Source of the DNA: J027 sp034437655
GTDB taxonomy: Bacteria; Chloroflexota; Anaerolineae; Aggregatilineales; J027
Reading direction: 5' to 3'
Assembly: GCA_034437655.1 (NCBI GenBank)
Contig: DAOTTU010000069.1
Coordinates: 4,799-68,798 of the forward strand
DNA: 64,000 nucleotides
This document shows positions 53,393-63,600 of this stretch, one piece after another. The notes beneath the pieces were generated by a model, which worked only from the letters and a program-made list of their open reading frames with translations, was not told the DNA's origin and did no database searches. A program made the position numbers and the translations under genes. Position 1 is the first letter of the stretch. Every line of letters starts with the position of its first letter.

Positions 53393-54016
53393 CTACGCAC
53401 GCTCACCAAAGCGCCGTTCGGTGCCGCTGGCAATCGCCTTAATATTGGTGCGAAATTTATAGAAGATCATAAGTGGAACCATGATATATAGCAGGTAAAT
53501 CGGATCATCATTGCGGATGAAAATAATTGTAATGGAGGCCAGCGCAACACAGGTCAGCACTGCAAGTGACATATAGCGCGTCACAGCAACAATCGTTGCC
53601 CAGACCATCAACGCCACGGGCCACAATACAGGAGGCGCGAGCAATAACCAGGTGCCACTAGCTGTCGCCGCACCTTTGCCGCCACGGATACGCCCGGTTA
53701 ACAGTGACGCAAATATTGACCAATTGTGCCCCGTAACGACGGCAATCGCACTCACAATCATCGCCGCTGACCCATCTTCACCGGGGACGAATAACCGCGC
53801 CAGCAACATTGCCCCGACGCCCTTCAAGACATCGAGTATGTACACGGCCAGTCCCCATCCGTAGCCCAAAGCACGGACGGTATTGGTTGTGCCCATATTA
53901 CCGCTACCGATCTCGAAGATATTGATTCCCTGCAGCCGACAAATAATGTATGCTGTCGGGAAAGAGCCGATCAGGTAGCTTGTCAACAATATGACAACGA
54001 CTGTTTCTATAGCCAT
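53393..54016 (-). CDS. plsY: acyl-phosphate:glycerol-3-phosphate acyltransferase PlsY
   Basis: Integral membrane enzyme adding the first acyl chain to glycerol-3-phosphate. The 207-residue protein has about five to six TM helices and the three PlsY motifs: YLIGSFPTAYI, SGNMGTTNTVRALG with the DVLKGVGAMLLA helix, and GHNWSIFASLLTGRIRGGKGAATASG. Length and topology are normal. It stands alone upstream of the histidine kinase gene (214-bp gap with a T-less hairpin). The product could feed PlsC encoded at 17430-18536. Confidence 0.94.
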   Translation of the reverse strand: MAIETVVVILLTSYLIGSFPTAYIICRLQGINIFEIGSGNMGTTNTVRALGYGWGLAVYILDVLKGVGAMLLARLFVPGEDGSAAMIVSAIAVVTGHNWSIFASLLTGRIRGGKGAATASGTWLLLAPPVLWPVALMVWATIVAVTRYMSLAVLTCVALASITIIFIRNDDPIYLLYIMVPLMIFYKFRTNIKAIASGTERRFGERA

Positions 54017-54235
54017 CCGAATATTCTCATCCCGCCACGTAGCGAACGTTATTATTGAGCATATATCATAACACGAATTTTATCCAAACGTTGCGCAGAC
54101 TTGATCTTAAAATCAATTTGTGGCGAATGCATGAAAGCCGTAATGGGGTATATATGTTAGGATAGCGAAGCACTTGGCTGCACACTATAATGCTCATCAA
54201 GCTTTCATGGTACCAGATTAGGGCTAAAACACTAT

Positions 54236-56413
54236 ATGTCTCAAATCTATGTCTCGCTCGTTTTCCACAACCACCAGCCGGTCGGCAACTTTGACTTTGT
54301 TTTTCAGGATGCATTCGACCATGCATATCTTCCATTGACGAACGCGCTTGACCGGCACCCGCAGGTCAAAGTCGCCATGCATTTTACAGGCCCGCTTATT
54401 GATTGGTTGGAACTTAACCAACCGGACTATCTACAGCAGGTCAAAGCACAAGTCGCACGTGGACAACTTGAAATTTTGTCCGGTGCGTACTATGAACCCA
54501 TCCTGACTATGCTTGACGACGACGATAAGCTCGGACAAATCGCTAAACTGAATCACACCGTTCAGCGTCTGTTCGACACAACCCCAACCGGAGCATGGCT
54601 AGCAGAACGTATCTGGGAACCCCACCTGCCACGCGCCCTGAATCAAGCTGGGATTGACTATACCCTCATTGACGATAGCCACTTTGTCGCGGCTGGCTTT
54701 GGGCAAGACGAGCTTTTTGGCTATTTTGTGACGGAAGAACAAGGCTACCCGCTGAAGCTCGTCCCCACACAAAAACGCTTGCGGTTTATGATCCCCTGGA
54801 CCACCGTGGCCGAAACGATGCACTGGCTGCGTGAACAAGCCGAGATGGGCATGCCTTCTGGCAAGCCGCCAATGTGGGCTGTCATGGGCGATGATGGCGA
54901 AAAATTTGGCATGTGGCCGAACTCATACGCCACCGTCTGGGAAAAAGGCTGGATAGATGCGTTTTTTGAAGCATTGATCGTCAATAGCGACTGGATCACG
55001 ATGATTCACCCGGGGGAGTATGTAAATACATACCGCGCGAACAATCTCGCCTATCTGCCATCAACCTCATATACGGAGATGGGCGAATGGGCGCTGCCTT
55101 CTCCACAGTCTTACGTCTTGCGTGACCTACGCGAAGGCTACGAAGTACAGCTCGAACAACTCCCTGACTGGGACAAAAACCGCCGTGAAGAAATTGAGAA
55201 CGTCCTGCACTTTCTACGGGGCAGCTTCTGGCGCAACTTTCTGGTGAAGTACCCAGAAATCAACCATATGCAAAAACGCGCCATGACCATCAGCAAGCTA
55301 GCCCATACCTTGCCCCCCAGCGAGCAGCGTCAAAAAGTGCTGGACGCAGTGTGGGCGGCCCAGTGCAACTGTGCGTACTGGCATGGCGTTTTTGGCGGCG
55401 TTTATCTATTCCATATCCGTTCAGCCAACTATACCAACATTATTCGTGCCGAAAGTATGCTTGATGATCGCGTTGGTGTTTGGGCAGAAATCAGTGACTT
55501 CAATGCTGACAATCACGACGAAGTGATCGTTGGCAATGGGCCGCTGTTGATGATTGTTGATCCGAAAGATGGCGGCATGGTCACTGAACTAGATTATCGC
55601 CCTGTTTTCTACAATCTCGTGAATATCATGTCGCGCCACCCTGAAGGCTATCACATGCAAATTCAAGAAGCCGCGAAGACCAATATGCTGATGACGCCTG
55701 AAGACGACCCGACCCAGTTTGAAGGGGAGCCGATCATGGCTAAAGAACGCGGTCTGGAGCAGGTCATTTACGTAGACTGGCATCGACGCGGTATGTTCAA
55801 TGACCATTTTCTTGGCCCAGAAACAACCCTGCATAATTTTGAGGCTGTGCAATATCCAGAACAAGGCAACTTTGTAGACCAGCGTTACGCACCCTCTCTG
55901 CACAAGACAGAAGACACAGTACGCACAACCCTCAAGCGTGATGGTGCAGTCTGGCTGGGTCAGGTACATTTACCGGTTCGCGTTGAAAAGACGTTCACGT
56001 TGCACGCTGGGGAAACCAATTTGCAAGCACACTATACCGTTACCAACATCGGAGACATTCAGCTTGAGACACGTCTGGGCGTGGAACTTGCCTTCGGCTT
56101 TGACGGTGGCGACAACCAGCACTATTGTCACCTCGAAGTCGCGTCAGAGATGCTTGGGCTCGGCGGGAGCCATGCCCTGGAAAATGTCGAAGGCTTCAAG
56201 GCAGTCACCCAGATTCGACAGTTTGCGGTTGAATTTAGCTGGAGCCAGCCCGCAACATTCTGGTCATTCCCACTCGCCCCCATCACACTCTCTGAAGGCG
56301 GCTTTGAACGAGTGCATCAAGGTGCCGTGACCATGCCCATCTGGAATCTATCGTTAGCACCGGGTGCAAGCTGGGAAGTTGACATTTCGCTGGTTTTCAG
56401 TCCCTTAAATTAA
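54236..56413 (+). CDS. GH57 alpha-glucan-active enzyme (4-alpha-glucanotransferase/alpha-amylase type)
   Basis: A 725-residue GH57 protein. The catalytic domain opens with VSLVFHNHQPVGNFD; catalytic Glu124 lies in LAERIWEPHLP and the acid/base Asp in VMGDDGEKFG (residues 219-220), matching the T. litoralis enzyme positions. ILSGAYYEPIL and VTEEQGYPLKLVPTQ are further family blocks. The C-terminal half corresponds to the DUF1925/DUF1926 beta domains of 4-alpha-glucanotransferases. Likely works on glycogen or maltodextrin in the cytoplasm (no signal peptide). Transferase versus hydrolase cannot be told from sequence. No glycogen genes adjacent. Confidence 0.9.
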   Translation: MSQIYVSLVFHNHQPVGNFDFVFQDAFDHAYLPLTNALDRHPQVKVAMHFTGPLIDWLELNQPDYLQQVKAQVARGQLEILSGAYYEPILTMLDDDDKLGQIAKLNHTVQRLFDTTPTGAWLAERIWEPHLPRALNQAGIDYTLIDDSHFVAAGFGQDELFGYFVTEEQGYPLKLVPTQKRLRFMIPWTTVAETMHWLREQAEMGMPSGKPPMWAVMGDDGEKFGMWPNSYATVWEKGWIDAFFEALIVNSDWITMIHPGEYVNTYRANNLAYLPSTSYTEMGEWALPSPQSYVLRDLREGYEVQLEQLPDWDKNRREEIENVLHFLRGSFWRNFLVKYPEINHMQKRAMTISKLAHTLPPSEQRQKVLDAVWAAQCNCAYWHGVFGGVYLFHIRSANYTNIIRAESMLDDRVGVWAEISDFNADNHDEVIVGNGPLLMIVDPKDGGMVTELDYRPVFYNLVNIMSRHPEGYHMQIQEAAKTNMLMTPEDDPTQFEGEPIMAKERGLEQVIYVDWHRRGMFNDHFLGPETTLHNFEAVQYPEQGNFVDQRYAPSLHKTEDTVRTTLKRDGAVWLGQVHLPVRVEKTFTLHAGETNLQAHYTVTNIGDIQLETRLGVELAFGFDGGDNQHYCHLEVASEMLGLGGSHALENVEGFKAVTQIRQFAVEFSWSQPATFWSFPLAPITLSEGGFERVHQGAVTMPIWNLSLAPGASWEVDISLVFSPLN

Positions 56414-56418
56414 GGTGC

Positions 56419-57237
56419 TTAGCCTGAACCTGTGCGGGCTTCACGTAAAGCATCGCGCGTAAATACAATTTGCTGAGGAATATTGACTTCGGCCGTGCCA
56501 TGCCAACCAAACGTCGTCATGTATTCAATGGTTACAAAACCATGATAATTGACGGCGTTGAGGTCGCGCATTATCTGGTGTAAGTCCAGTGTACCTTCTG
56601 CAAAGTCGCTCTGTAGTCGTTTGGGGGATGCTTGCCGAATATGGACATGCGCTGTGAATTCTAGCAGCGGCTTGATCTTCTCCCAACTTAGTTTTTGCAC
56701 AACAAGGTGCGTTGCGTCCAGCGTCAGGCTAAGGCCCGGCACAGCTTCCATAAGGATCAGTGCTTGCTCTGGTGTTGTAACGGCCGAGTCCATGTGCAGT
56801 TCAAATGAGACGCGCAGATCATCATCCTCAGTTACATCAAGCATCTGTTGCAGCGCCGGGACCGCTCTGGCAAGGCTATGCTCGGGCCCATCGGTGTGCA
56901 AAATTCCTGGCGAGACAGTGATCCCCGGTGTATCCAAAGCATTTGCAAACGGAATCAGGCTTTCAAAGAGCTTAAGCTGGCGTTCACGCCGTTCAGTTTC
57001 GGGCGCGTTGATATAGGGTAGCATCAGATAGAAGTCGGCCAGTTGCAAATTAAAGTCTTGCAATGTGCGATTAATGCTCTCAGCCGCTTGAACCGGTTTT
57101 TGAGCAGCTTGCACCAGGTCAATATGTGGCCCGGTGCCAAGATCAATATACCGAAAGCCCAACCGCGCTACCGTAGCAACCGCTTCTACAAATGAATGGT
57201 TATTAAAGCCCCACGCATGGCAAGAAAAGTCAAGCAT
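56419..57237 (-). CDS. sugar-phosphate isomerase/epimerase-type TIM-barrel protein
   Basis: A 272-residue protein of the AP-endonuclease-2/xylose-isomerase-like barrel family: YIDLGTGPHIDL, LDTPGITVSPGILHTDGPEHS, VSFELHMDSAVTTPEQALILMEAVPGLSLTLDATHLV and VTIEYMTTFGW carry the E-D-H-E metal ligands expected for the fold. The substrate is not clear; members include sugar epimerases and inositol-pathway enzymes. The ATG at 57237 overlaps the stop of the K+ channel gene (ATGCTTGA) and has GGAGA just upstream, so it is preferred to the longer frame. Confidence 0.8.
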   Translation of the reverse strand: MLDFSCHAWGFNNHSFVEAVATVARLGFRYIDLGTGPHIDLVQAAQKPVQAAESINRTLQDFNLQLADFYLMLPYINAPETERRERQLKLFESLIPFANALDTPGITVSPGILHTDGPEHSLARAVPALQQMLDVTEDDDLRVSFELHMDSAVTTPEQALILMEAVPGLSLTLDATHLVVQKLSWEKIKPLLEFTAHVHIRQASPKRLQSDFAEGTLDLHQIMRDLNAVNYHGFVTIEYMTTFGWHGTAEVNIPQQIVFTRDALREARTGSG

Positions 57238-58378
57238 TAGAGTCTCCGTCAGTGTTCGCAAGATCGGGCAAGCTACGGGCCAACGCCTCGGTCACGTCGA
57301 GCTGGTCACGGTTGCCGAGCAAAATCAAGCGCGTGCCAGGTTCAAGGATGGTCGCCGTTGTCGGGTTGCTAACCCACTTTCCATTGGGAAGATACAGCGC
57401 CAGGATATTCGCGCCTGTACGTCGTCGCAGATCAACCTGTCCGATAGTTTGGTTGGCAATAATCGCGCCATCTTCAACAATAACCTCCTCCAGTGCTTGT
57501 TCGATCTCGGTCGAGGTAGCAGTGATGTCTAGAAAATCAACCACATGCGGGCGCAGGGCAAGGTTCGCCATACGACGCCCACTGATTGAGTATGGTGAAA
57601 TGACTCGATTTGCCCCGGCGCGCAACATTTTCGGTTCGGAATGGTCATCAATCGTCCGCGCGATAATTAACAGCTTGTCGTTCAACCCACGTGCAGTCAG
57701 TACGGCATAAACGTTGGTGGCATCACTCCCCGCACAAGCAACAAGTCCGCGTGCCTGCTGAATACCGGCTTCCAGCAACACATTGTCCTCTGTCGCGCTT
57801 CCGGTGACGCAAATGTACCCGCGTTCCGTGGCATCTTCAATCGACTCCTCACGAACATCAATCACCACAAAGGGGCTTTGCTCAGCGTACAAAGCCGCCG
57901 CGACTTCGCGCCCTACGCGCCCAAAGCCAACGATAATAAAATAATTTTTCATAGTGAACAAGCGTTCCTCTTTTCGACGTGCCGCCAGGTTAACCAGCAC
58001 CTCACCTGTTGCAATGTATTCGATTGCACTGGAAACCCCGTAGGTAAACAAACCAATCCCAACCAAAATCAGCATCACCGTGAACACACGCCCCACTGGT
58101 GAAAGCGGCAGCACTTCACCAAACCCAACAGTTGAAAGGGTAATCACCGTCATGTAGAAGGCATCAACCGCGTTCCAGCGCTCAATAATCATATATACGA
58201 TTGTGCCCAGCAAGGTTGTGAGCCCCAGCCCAATCCCAACAAGCTGAATCTGCACCCCTTCCAGCAATACCATCAGAAATTCTCGAGGTTGGGCACTGGA
58301 CTCACGCAGGCGTTCAAACCGACGGTTGGTTTCTTGCACGAGATTGTGAAAGCGGCGTTGAACTTCACGGCGGATCAT
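57230..58378 (-). CDS. two-TM potassium channel with RCK (TrkA-N/TrkA-C) domains
   Basis: A 382-residue ligand-gated K+ channel. Two TM helices flank a pore loop with the selectivity filter TVGFGE (about residues 84-89). A cytoplasmic TrkA-N Rossmann domain follows (NYFIIVGFGRVGREVAAALY, about 148-167, GxGxxG; nucleotide-strand VVIDV; CVTGSATEDNVLLEAGI) and a TrkA-C domain (about 285-365). The architecture is that of MthK/GsuK. I begin at MIRREV (58378); an upstream open frame to 58438 adds 20 residues without TM character. Gating ligand (Ca2+, nucleotide) is not predictable. Coupled to the isomerase gene by overlap. Confidence 0.9.
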   Translation of the reverse strand: MIRREVQRRFHNLVQETNRRFERLRESSAQPREFLMVLLEGVQIQLVGIGLGLTTLLGTIVYMIIERWNAVDAFYMTVITLSTVGFGEVLPLSPVGRVFTVMLILVGIGLFTYGVSSAIEYIATGEVLVNLAARRKEERLFTMKNYFIIVGFGRVGREVAAALYAEQSPFVVIDVREESIEDATERGYICVTGSATEDNVLLEAGIQQARGLVACAGSDATNVYAVLTARGLNDKLLIIARTIDDHSEPKMLRAGANRVISPYSISGRRMANLALRPHVVDFLDITATSTEIEQALEEVIVEDGAIIANQTIGQVDLRRRTGANILALYLPNGKWVSNPTTATILEPGTRLILLGNRDQLDVTEALARSLPDLANTDGDSNA

Positions 58379-58525
58379 AACGGGAGGGTTTCCTGTATCG
58401 TACGATTGGCGAAGGGCGATGCAATATACGTACAACAATTGTAGTCAACTTTAGGAATCACGACCAGCTACTCGTAGTATATGCGCGGCCGACAACCATA
58501 AACCAAAAAAAGTTGGAAAAGCATC

Positions 58526-58555
58526 TTGACTAAACAATAGTGGAGGTTGTATCAT
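58526..58555 (+). promoter_or_regulatory. promoter of tRNA-Gly
   Basis: TTGACT (58526-58531), an 18-bp spacer and TATCAT (58550-58555), ending 20 bp before the mature tRNA start. Confidence 0.65.
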
Positions 58556-58575
58556 GTTGGCACAATGAAACAGAT

Positions 58576-58647
58576 GCGGGTTTAGCTTAGCGGTAAAGCG
58601 TCTCCTTGCCAAGGAGAAGAGCACGAGTTCGAATCTCGTAACCCGCT
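58576..58647 (+). tRNA. tRNA-Gly (anticodon GCC)
   Basis: A 72-nt cloverleaf: acceptor GCGGGTT pairs with AACCCGC plus a T discriminator. D arm contains TAGCTTAGCGGTA, the anticodon arm is TCTCC / TTGCCAA / GGAGA (anticodon GCC, reads GGC and GGU), and the T arm contains GTTCGAATC. CCA is not encoded. It has its own promoter and is followed by an intrinsic terminator nine bases on, so it is a single-gene unit. Confidence 0.97.
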
Positions 58648-58655
58648 CACATCAA

Positions 58656-58683
58656 AACTTCGGTAATATGCCGAGGTTTTTTT
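58656..58683 (+). terminator. intrinsic terminator of tRNA-Gly
   Basis: AACTTCGG (58656-58663) pairs with CCGAGGTT (58671-58678) with a 7-nt loop and a T run through 58683. The reverse direction also gives a stem followed by TTTT and may serve the convergent cutA gene. Confidence 0.85.
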
Positions 58684-58688
58684 GTTGC

Positions 58689-59018
58689 CTATGTATCGTC
58701 CGCTGGCACTTCGTCGGCAATCCATTGCAAATATTGCTGCGACCCCATCACAACAGGCATCCCAATAATTTCGGGTACATCATAACTATGATGTTGCTGA
58801 ATTGCAGCCAACAGCCGCTCTTTGAAGACTTCTGACCGTGTTTTGATGACCATCAACACCTCGCGGTCGTCCTGCATTTCGCCCTCCCACATATAGAGTG
58901 AATTGACTGGTAACAGGTTTGCGCAGGCGATGAGCTTTTGCTCAAGTAGATGTTTGGCAAGTTTGCGGGCTTCGTCTTCAGAGCCAGCGGTGACAAGGAC
59001 GACCAATCCGGTTTCCAT
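58689..59018 (-). CDS. cutA: CutA divalent-cation tolerance protein
   Basis: A 109-residue CutA1 trimer-forming protein, linked to copper and other divalent-cation tolerance. Recognisable are VLVTAGSEDEARKLAKHLLEQKLIACANLLPVNSLYMWEGEMQDDREVLMVIKTR and YDVPEIIGMPVVMGSQQYLQWI. The frame is open to 59099, but GGAGAACGCACT just before the ATG at 59018 and the family length (about 105-115) settle the start. It is 34 bp downstream of the DM13 gene on the same strand. Confidence 0.95.
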   Translation of the reverse strand: METGLVVLVTAGSEDEARKLAKHLLEQKLIACANLLPVNSLYMWEGEMQDDREVLMVIKTRSEVFKERLLAAIQQHHSYDVPEIIGMPVVMGSQQYLQWIADEVPADDT

Positions 59019-59052
59019 AGTGCGTTCTCCTTCAAACAAATTTGGCGACGGA

Positions 59053-59763
59053 CTACTGAACAGGTTCAACGAATTCAGCCACGCCAAAGACCTGATCAAA
59101 TTCGGGGTTATAAATCACCAGGCTACGAAATTGCAGGACTTCCAGGTCGTCAGGAAGCTGGTAATTCTGACGGCCAATGTTCCCGGTGAGTTGCCCAATC
59201 TCAACAGCTTCAGCCTCAAACTCGTCGCCACCCTGCGGGTCAGCGTCACGGCTAAGGTAAATGCGTAAATTGAGCCCCGGCCCATTGTTAACTGTGAAGT
59301 CACCGTCAATGCCAGAGTCCAGGCGCAAGAAGACCTGTTCATTTTCGCCTGTTGGGGTTGTAATGCGGAAAATCTGCGCACGTCCACGAGCATTATGGAT
59401 GGCGTCACGGGGTGGGGCAAAAACACCACGACTGATTTCGGTGATAATCGGTGAGTCTGAGATGTTCAAGCTCGAACGAAGCGCTTCGGCCAGTTCTTGC
59501 GGTTCGGGGTCACGGCGCGGAAAGTCGTTTTCGGGGTCCATCGCTGTTTGTTGTGCAACCGCATGGGCCGGGTTATCATCAAAAATGTCCTGCAACACCT
59601 CACATTCAGCAGCACTGACATACGCGGCACATTCAAAAGTATCGTCTATGTTGTCGTCAACCAGCAACGGCTGCACTTCGGGTATCCAAAACGGTGAGAC
59701 TACCCACAACGCCGCAAAAGCTGCGCCAATGACAATCAAACTCCAGTTTGTGTATCGTTGCAT
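59053..59763 (-). CDS. DM13-domain exported protein
   Basis: A 236-residue protein with an N-terminal signal anchor (about residues 8-26) and a C-terminal DM13 domain (about 142-232): RIYLSRDADPQGGDEF, VEIGQLTGNIGRQNYQLPDDLEVLQFRSLVIYNPEFDQVFGVAEF. DM13 domains are proposed to bind a redox cofactor; the conserved Cys present in many members at the IWC position reads IYN here, so redox activity is doubtful. The middle region holds two Cys (about 46, 55) that may form a disulfide. Divergent from the DUF4230 gene. Confidence 0.75.
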   Translation of the reverse strand: MQRYTNWSLIVIGAAFAALWVVSPFWIPEVQPLLVDDNIDDTFECAAYVSAAECEVLQDIFDDNPAHAVAQQTAMDPENDFPRRDPEPQELAEALRSSLNISDSPIITEISRGVFAPPRDAIHNARGRAQIFRITTPTGENEQVFLRLDSGIDGDFTVNNGPGLNLRIYLSRDADPQGGDEFEAEAVEIGQLTGNIGRQNYQLPDDLEVLQFRSLVIYNPEFDQVFGVAEFVEPVQ

Positions 59764-59824
59764 ATGTGAAATTCAGACATTCCCTGTCAAACGACAATGC
59801 GCTATACCTCTATAATAACTGATA

Positions 59825-60535
59825 GTGGCAAACAGATTAAGATTGAGTCCTGGAATGCAATCAGTCCGTAATAGCTTGATGATCCTTGGTACATTAGTCG
59901 TTGTGACGTTTGGTGCATTGGTCGCGACAACTGGTGTTGAAGATGCCTTCAATTCTATTTTCGAAGGGCCGCGTGACCTGTTTTGTGAGGTCACTGGTTT
60001 GTGTAGCAACGAACCAGAAACATTTGTACGTGAAGATGAACTCTATACCGTTATCTGGGAACGTGGTGTGCTTAATGTCGGCAAGTTTGATGTTATCGGT
60101 GGAACGTATCGCGCCACCCGCCAGGTGGTACTGGCCGAAGCCAGTATGCGGATGCGGGCTGATGTTAGTGTGACGTTGGGCATCAACCTGGAGCTACTGA
60201 CCGAAGATGACATCCTTGTCGATAACGAAAACAATACAGTCAGCGTAACACTTCCGCCTGTGCAACCGATTGACTGTTTTCTGACAGACGTCGAGTTCTT
60301 TGACGAGGTGTGTTTGGGGCAATGCGACGAACTTCGTGCTGACTTGCGTCGGAATGCCATGAACGACACACTTGCACGCGAAGATTTCAACGCAGAATAT
60401 ACCAATTCTCAGGAACAGGCCCGCTTCATCATTGGTGATTTGCTCGATCCTGTCACGCAAGACTATGCACTCACGTTCACTTATGACATGACTACGCCAC
60501 CGCCAATTGCAGGTTCAAACTGCCCACGACCATGA
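59825..60535 (+). CDS. DUF4230-like membrane-anchored protein
   Basis: A 236-residue protein: an N-terminal TM helix (about residues 18-36) and an extracytoplasmic DUF4230-like domain with YTVIWERGVLNVGKFDVIG, RADVSVTLGINLELLTEDDILVDNENNTVSVTLPPVQPIDC and a C-terminal helix region. The set of conserved features (a trans-membrane anchor, the DxxxxLPP strand) fits the family as I recall it; its role is unknown. Several Cys (about 54, 60, 156, 166, 170) suggest disulfides. Start is GTG. No obvious ribosome site. Confidence 0.65.
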   Translation: MANRLRLSPGMQSVRNSLMILGTLVVVTFGALVATTGVEDAFNSIFEGPRDLFCEVTGLCSNEPETFVREDELYTVIWERGVLNVGKFDVIGGTYRATRQVVLAEASMRMRADVSVTLGINLELLTEDDILVDNENNTVSVTLPPVQPIDCFLTDVEFFDEVCLGQCDELRADLRRNAMNDTLAREDFNAEYTNSQEQARFIIGDLLDPVTQDYALTFTYDMTTPPPIAGSNCPRP

Positions 60536-60608
60536 AAAAACATGTACGGTGGCTGTCTTTAGGCGAACAAGCATAGAGCAACAGTAGATAGAACGCTTGC
60601 TGTGCGCA

Positions 60609-60637
60609 TTGTGCAAAGCGTTGAAGCGTCATACAAT
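60609..60637 (+). promoter_or_regulatory. putative promoter of the cadherin-like repeat gene
   Basis: TTGTGC (60609-60614), a 17-bp spacer and TACAAT (60632-60637), about 60 bp before the ATG at 60697. The spacing is ideal and the boxes are fair. Confidence 0.5.
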
Positions 60638-60696
60638 CGTGAACAATACTTGACTATCTGTTGCACCATGCCGAGCAAAAACGAAAAGAGCTTCTG

Positions 60697-63600
60697 ATGA
60701 CGCTTCCTCCTTCTTTCCAGCCAAAACATTTACTACCGCTAATTCCGGTAGTGGTTGTCCTGTGTGTAATCGCTATCATTGCGTTAGTATCCCTGACAGG
60801 GGGTGATGATGACGATGACAATCGGGTCAGTGACCGGCCGACTGTACCTTCATTCCCAACCGCTGGCCCAACGACAACGGCAAACGCTACCGAACTCGCG
60901 CAAGCATCGACGTCAACGCCGTTGCCAACCAGCGCAGCCCCCACGCCAACGCGCTTCCGTGGGTTCCCGACCCTACCTGTGGCCCAACCCCCACCGGCAC
61001 AACTGCCACGTGCTGTGCAGATTGTCTCGCCAGTGAGCGGACAAACACTATCTAGCACGGTCACCGTCTGGGGGAGTGCTAGCGATCCTAACTTTGCGCA
61101 ATATACGCTAGAGTGGGGGCCGGACCCGAATCCGGCGAACCTCTGGTATCCGATTACACCTTCCGCTGTGACACAGGCCGTGCAAAACAGCGTGCTTGGT
61201 GCGTGGGACACCACACTGGTTGCCGATGGCACCTATCAGATTCGTATCCATCTATACTTGACCAATGTTGTTGAGCAAACCAATGTCGGTGTGCGCAACT
61301 TGATCGTCAACAATCAGGTTGAGCCAGAACCCGACCCGGTGAATAACCCCCCGGTCATTAACCCCATCGCAGCGGTGGAAATGGAACGCGGCACAACCAC
61401 GACCATTGCGCTCGGCATTTCTGACCCCGACGGCGACACCACCGAATTTATTGCGACCAGTGACAATACTCAGGTCGCTAGCGTCACACCCAGCGGACAG
61501 GCCATCACGTTACTGGCGAATCAAGTTGGTGTGGCGACGATTCGTGTGCGGGTTATTGATGGGCGCGGCGCACGGTCCGAAGATAGCTTCCTCGTGACGG
61601 TGGTAGAGCCACCTGAACAAAACAACCCACCCAACGTCGCGCCAATCCCCAGCCAGACGCTGACACAGGGCACAACACTGGCCGTGCCCGTAACGATTAG
61701 CGACCCCGATGGTGACGCCATTCAGGGTTTCGCCGCGACCAGTGCTTCGCCGAATATCGTTCAGGTGACAACCTCGCCCACGACCAATCGCATTAACCTG
61801 ACGGGGCTTTCTGCGGGCACGACGACTGTCACCGTGCGGGCAACAGACGTCAACGGAGCCGAATCGCAGCCGATGAACTTCTCGGTAGTGGTCAATCCAC
61901 CCGAGCCAGATAATAACCCACCCTCCATCGGGACTATCAGTGGTCAAAGTCTGCTGGAAGGCGATAGCGTCGAACTTGACCTTTCTATCAGTGACCCGGA
62001 CGCAGGCGACACGCTCACCACAAGTGTAAATGTCAACAATCCGTCCTTTGCATCTGTTGAAAAACTCTCCGAAGAACGAATTCGTATCAATGGACTGCAG
62101 GAGGGTACAACGAACGTAACTGTCACCGTCCGTGATAATGAAAACGCCGCTTCTAGCACCGTATTCAGCGTTAATGTCAGCGCACCGCCACCACCGAACC
62201 AACCCCCGAGCATTGGCAGTATTCCGGCACAAACGGTTGAAGAAGGCGACACCATCAGCATTGATTTGGCACTCAGCGACCCTGACCCCAATGATGTACT
62301 CACCTTTTCGGCAACATCTAACGCCGCCAACGTCGCGACCGCCGGTCAGGTTGATGACGATACGATGAGTGTACGCGGTGTCTCGGTGGGTTCGGCACAA
62401 ATCACCGTCACGGTGGGGGACGGGAACGGTGGCAGTGCCCAGACGACGTTCTCTGTAACCGTAGAACCTGCCCCGGTGCCCAATCAGCAGCCGACCATTG
62501 ACGCTATCCCCGCGCAAACCGTCGAAGTCGGGCGCACACTTGAAGTGTCGTTCAGCTACGGCGATCCTGATGGTGATACTTTGACGATATTTGCCAGCGC
62601 AGGCGCACCCGATGTCGCCACCGTTTTCCAGAGCGGGGTGAACACCTTAACTGTATCAGGTGTCAGCGTCGGCAATACCCAGATGACGGTTGAAGTTGAC
62701 GATGGGCGCGGCGGCACGGCAACCCGGACCTTCCCGGTCACCGTTGCCCCGGCCAATCAGAACCCCACGATTGCCAGCATCCCCGAGCAAACGTGTCTAC
62801 AGGGTGCGCAGTTGCCTGTCTCAATCACAGTTTCAGACCCCGACGGCGACCCTATCACCAATGTGAACGCCAGCAGCCAGAATCCGAACCTTGTTGCAGT
62901 CGCGTCAGCCGACACAAGCACGGTGAACTTGACCTGTGCAAGCCCCGGTACAGCGACCATCGTCGTTGAAGTGACCGATAACCGTGATGGCATTGCATCC
63001 ACAAGTTTCTCGGTAGTGGTTAACACGCCCAATCAAGACCCGGTGATTGACCCCTTGCAGCCCATCAGCGCGGAAATTGGAGCCACTCCCCAGACTGTCG
63101 CCCTGAACTACAGTGACCCCGATGGCGACCCGTTGACGGTCGAGGCTACGTCGAGCAATCCGAACGTAGCGGCGGTTTCACTCAATCCTGAGCAGACGCA
63201 ACTCACGGTGTCATTTGGCAACACGGCCGGCGAAAGCACGGTAGCCGTCACAGTCAGCGATGATGAAAACGCTACTGCCACAGCTACATTCACCGTAACG
63301 CTGACGCAGCCGGCCAACCAGCCGCCCACACTCGCACCGATTGGACCCGTCACCGTTGAAGTCGGGCAAAACACCACCACCACCTACACTGCCGCCGACC
63401 CCGAAGGTGGACCCATCACGCTACAAATTAGCGCCGCGCCGCAGGGCATCGCCACCGTCACTGACCTCGGCAATGGGCAGCTTCAGGTTACGGGTGTCGC
63501 CGCCGGGCAAACCACGGTCACCGTCGTCGCGACCGATAACGCCGGAGCCACCTCCGCACAGCAGGCCTTTCAGGTCACCGTGACTGAACCCGCGCCGCAG

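Noticed and set aside
61510..62517. 335-codon minus-strand ORF opposite the cadherin-like repeats
   Set aside because: Periodic sequence mirrors the repeat gene; no independent motif.
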